A stretch of DNA of 12,921 bases, from the NCBI GenBank assembly GCA_020057445.1, contig JAGVFV010000040.1:1-12921 (forward strand). Reading direction: 5' to 3'. Below the pieces are notes generated by a model. That model saw only the letters and a program-made list of their open reading frames with translations, was not told the DNA's origin and searched no databases. A program made the position numbers and the translations under genes. This stretch comes from an archaeon. Lineage in GTDB: Archaea; Nanobdellota; Nanobdellia; Woesearchaeales; JAHJEM01. Positions 10,829 to 12,921 of the stretch are shown here, one piece after another. The number at the start of each line of letters is the position of its first letter. Position 1 is the first letter of the stretch.

Positions 10829-12100
10829 ATGGAAGTCACGTTTTTCAGCGACGATATCATCATGAACATCGGCATCGTCATCTTCATGGTCCTTTTTGCC
10901 TTCCTCCTCTTCTTGTTCATCACATTCCTCATCTCCTTCCTCTTCCGAAAGAAGAAACAAGCGCCGTTCGCACCCATGGTCTCTGTCATCGTTCCGATGT
11001 ACAATGAGGAAAAGAACATCGGACACTGCCTCACCTCCATCGCATCCACCGCGTATCAGCTCGCCAAGATCGAAGTGATCGTCGTAGACGACGCCTCGAC
11101 CGACGGGTCAGTCAAGATCGTAGAAAGATTCATGCGTGAGCACAAGCGCATCAACATATCCATCATCAAAGGCACACACCAGGGAAAATCCGAAGCATTG
11201 AACTTAGGGATGAAAAGGGCATCCCACGATTATCTGCTCACCGTCGATGCAGACGTCATCCTCGGAAAACACGCCATCCGGGACCTCATCCGCCCCCTGC
11301 AAGACCAGGAAGTCGCGGCGACAAACAGCATCGCCGTCATCCACCAGCCAAGACGGCTGATCGAGTATTTCCAAGCCATCGAATTCTCCTTGAATAATGT
11401 CATCAGGGTCTCATTCTCAAAAGTGTTCAAGAACAGCATCTGGTTCTTCGGGGCGGTCGCGTGCTTCCGCAAGAAGATACTCGAAGACGTCGGCGGATTC
11501 AAGAAAAAGACGCTGACTGAGGATATGGACATCTCTCTTGAACTCTTCCTCAACGGATACCGCATCGTGACAGTCGAATCGGCAGTGATATCCACTGTCC
11601 CCATGCCGACTCTCGGCGAACTTTTCACACAGAGGATGCGCTGGTATTATGGCGCCCTGCAATCCCTGAGCAGGCATAGGAAGCTTCTCAAAAAGCCATC
11701 CCCTCCCATCCTATTCCTCTTCTTCAACCAGTACTGGTGGACATTCTACTCCTTTGTTTTTTTCCCGCTGACGATCTATCAAGTGTTCTATTGGCTTCCT
11801 GTCGGATACGCCGCCATCGGCGCATACCTTTTCCGATGGTTCTCCATCATCGGGCCGTTCTATGTCCTCTATAAGATACCAGAATGGGGAATATCTGCAA
11901 CGAACATATTCGCAGTCTGCTCAGGAGTCATCACCCTTATCCTCTCGATCGTGGCCATCCTCGAATATAAGGTGAGGCTTAGGCCAAAAACAATCATCGC
12001 CCTATTCTTCTATTTCCCCTATTGCATCATCATCAATGTCATCCTCTTATCTGGAATAGTCAGATACCGGTTCTCAAAGAAAAAATACTTCATGAAATGA
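10829..12100 (+). CDS. Processive family 2 glycosyltransferase (polysaccharide synthase-like)
   Basis: From the ATG at 10829 the protein has 423 residues, the length of PgaC/IcaA-type synthases. It has an N-terminal membrane segment (about 11-39) and a GT-A domain with VSVIVPMYNEEKN (51-63), VVDDAS (Asp87/Asp88), the DAD metal-binding motif (140-142), TED (230-232) and QRMRW (268-272). Three or four C-terminal membrane segments follow (about 303-325, 325-345, 359-385 and 398-412). The D-D-D-QxxRW set marks beta-glycosyltransferases that add many sugars in a row and pass the chain through the membrane. The sugar cannot be told. The frame is open upstream to 10595, but that part overlaps S8e and its promoter, so the later ATG is preferred. 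The convergent SGNH-like gene 44 bp downstream may modify the polymer. Confidence 0.92.
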   Translation: MEVTFFSDDIIMNIGIVIFMVLFAFLLFLFITFLISFLFRKKKQAPFAPMVSVIVPMYNEEKNIGHCLTSIASTAYQLAKIEVIVVDDASTDGSVKIVERFMREHKRINISIIKGTHQGKSEALNLGMKRASHDYLLTVDADVILGKHAIRDLIRPLQDQEVAATNSIAVIHQPRRLIEYFQAIEFSLNNVIRVSFSKVFKNSIWFFGAVACFRKKILEDVGGFKKKTLTEDMDISLELFLNGYRIVTVESAVISTVPMPTLGELFTQRMRWYYGALQSLSRHRKLLKKPSPPILFLFFNQYWWTFYSFVFFPLTIYQVFYWLPVGYAAIGAYLFRWFSIIGPFYVLYKIPEWGISATNIFAVCSGVITLILSIVAILEYKVRLRPKTIIALFFYFPYCIIINVILLSGIVRYRFSKKKYFMK

Positions 12101-12144
12101 TCGGACGCACTTCCGACACAATGGCGATTCACTTCCAACAGATG

Positions 12145-12921
12145 CTATCTGCCTGAAGGTAGAATTCCCTTGCTGCGTAAGTCCTTTGCCATCTGCCTTG
12201 TCAATAATTCTGACCCTCTCGCATTGAGATGATCAGCATCAGCAAAATACGATGCGCTGTCTTCCACGTCGACAAAATAATGGTAATAATCAAGAACTTG
12301 ATAATCATCAAGCTTCTCATCAATGATCGCATCAATGAACCGATAATACTCTTCCCTGTCAAATCCCCTCTGTTCAATCTCTGCAATATACTCTGGAGAA
12401 TAGGGATACTTGATGAACACCACGGTCATGTTGTTCTCTTTGGCAAAATCCAAGGTCAGGTTGAAATACTTCAAGGTCACATTGCTGAACATCGCCTTCT
12501 CCACAAACACGCCCGTGTAGATGGTGGAAATCCTCTTGTCACGCTCACTCTTGCTCCATGATCCGAAGCTCGCATCATTCTTCTGCCAGCCACGCTCAAT
12601 AGTGCTCAAAGGGATCGGCTTTACGATCTGCAGCAGGTCGATCCCCTTGCCAAACGAAGGGAAATAGGACTCGAAGAACACATTCGTGTCATCAGAATAT
12701 ATCTCCTTGAGCTCTTCCCTGCTTGAGAACTGATTATACAGGTAGAGGTCATTGAGCCAGTTCGGCTCACGGTCATAATTCGTAGAAAAGGTGTGCAGGT
12801 CGATCTCGAGCAGCAAGACCTTCGGCATCAAACCCTCATCCTTCAACCGGCGCAGCTGGAGATACGACTTGCCGTATTTCTTCCCCGATGTGGCAAAATT
12901 ATATGAGCCTTCCAGGTATGC
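12145..12921 (-). CDS. SGNH-hydrolase-like protein, N-terminus beyond the window
   Basis: The frame is open from the right edge to the stop at 12145, giving 258 residues with the N-terminus missing; a TTG at 12846 is internal, because 25 more in-frame codons precede it without a stop. The fold is suggested by the first visible part (YNFATSGKKYGKSYLQLRRL, then PKVLLLEIDLHTFS), which resembles the nucleophile block of DltD/AlgJ-like proteins with Ser in ATSG. A later strand MTVVFIKYPYSPEYI and the C-terminal DADHLNARGSELL, whose D-x-x-H is the usual catalytic pair, support it. Such proteins often move or remove acyl groups on cell-surface polymers and are usually anchored by an N-terminal membrane segment, which would lie outside this window. 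The glycosyltransferase gene next door supports a polysaccharide role. Confidence 0.75.
   Translation of the reverse strand, partial: AYLEGSYNFATSGKKYGKSYLQLRRLKDEGLMPKVLLLEIDLHTFSTNYDREPNWLNDLYLYNQFSSREELKEIYSDDTNVFFESYFPSFGKGIDLLQIVKPIPLSTIERGWQKNDASFGSWSKSERDKRISTIYTGVFVEKAMFSNVTLKYFNLTLDFAKENNMTVVFIKYPYSPEYIAEIEQRGFDREEYYRFIDAIIDEKLDDYQVLDYYHYFVDVEDSASYFADADHLNARGSELLTRQMAKDLRSKGILPSGR

Noticed and set aside
12201..12561. Short frames on both strands within the SGNH-like gene
   Set aside because: They are alternative frames of the partial gene, which is open for 258 codons and has recognisable catalytic motifs.
1..12921. CRISPR array, insertion sequence with transposase, or integrase
   Set aside because: No regularly spaced direct repeats, no transposase or recombinase frame was found in any part of the window.

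Overview
The window looks like part of an archaeal chromosome. Most genes are preceded by an archaeal TATA box about 24-29 bases before the start codon, with no room for a leader. It carries an archaeal-type initiator tRNA-Met gene interrupted by a 42-base intron at the canonical 37/38 site, and a ribosomal protein S8e gene. Many small membrane proteins without a recognisable family, an archaeal LspA and toxin-antitoxin genes are compatible with a DPANN-like (for example Woesearchaeota-type) archaeon, but that placement is inference; no taxonomic marker was compared.

Left part (1-2500) is very AT-rich and accessory in character. A minus-strand pair (a small glycine-rich membrane protein at 378-662 followed by a cysteine-containing protein running off the left edge) is divergent from a winged-helix protein (838-1821). 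The shared intergenic region carries a perfect 8-bp inverted repeat. The winged-helix gene overlaps tail to tail with a PIN-domain nuclease gene (1806-2243). After a gap with a possible 18-codon mini-gene comes a leaderless gene of unknown function (2582-3010).

The tRNA region (3021-4110) holds the intron-containing initiator tRNA (3061-3177). Convergent to it is a toxin-antitoxin operon, with a DUF3368 PIN-like toxin written before a ribbon-helix-helix/UPF0175 antitoxin. A perfect 16-bp palindrome lies between the TATA box and the start of this operon, and beyond it is a degenerate tRNA 3'-end-like sequence.

The middle (4132-9079) looks like ordinary chromosome rich in membrane proteins: a DUF4349-type protein, a histidine-rich fatty-acid-hydroxylase-superfamily enzyme, a four-helix membrane protein with a cytoplasmic tail, signal peptidase II (LspA), and a two-gene operon of a membrane protein and a proline-rich/coiled-coil protein. 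Just after that operon sits a 156-bp GC-rich element (6857-7012) with perfect 14-bp terminal inverted repeats, nested complementary arms and near-identical 8-bp flanks. A two-helix membrane protein with bacterial-like conserved motifs follows.

The right part (9063-12921) has the S8e operon (S8e, an unknown 185-residue protein, and a HhH-GPD/endonuclease III-like glycosylase), divergent from a processive family 2 glycosyltransferase. Convergent to the glycosyltransferase is a partial SGNH-hydrolase-like protein. The last two suggest synthesis and acylation of a surface polysaccharide.
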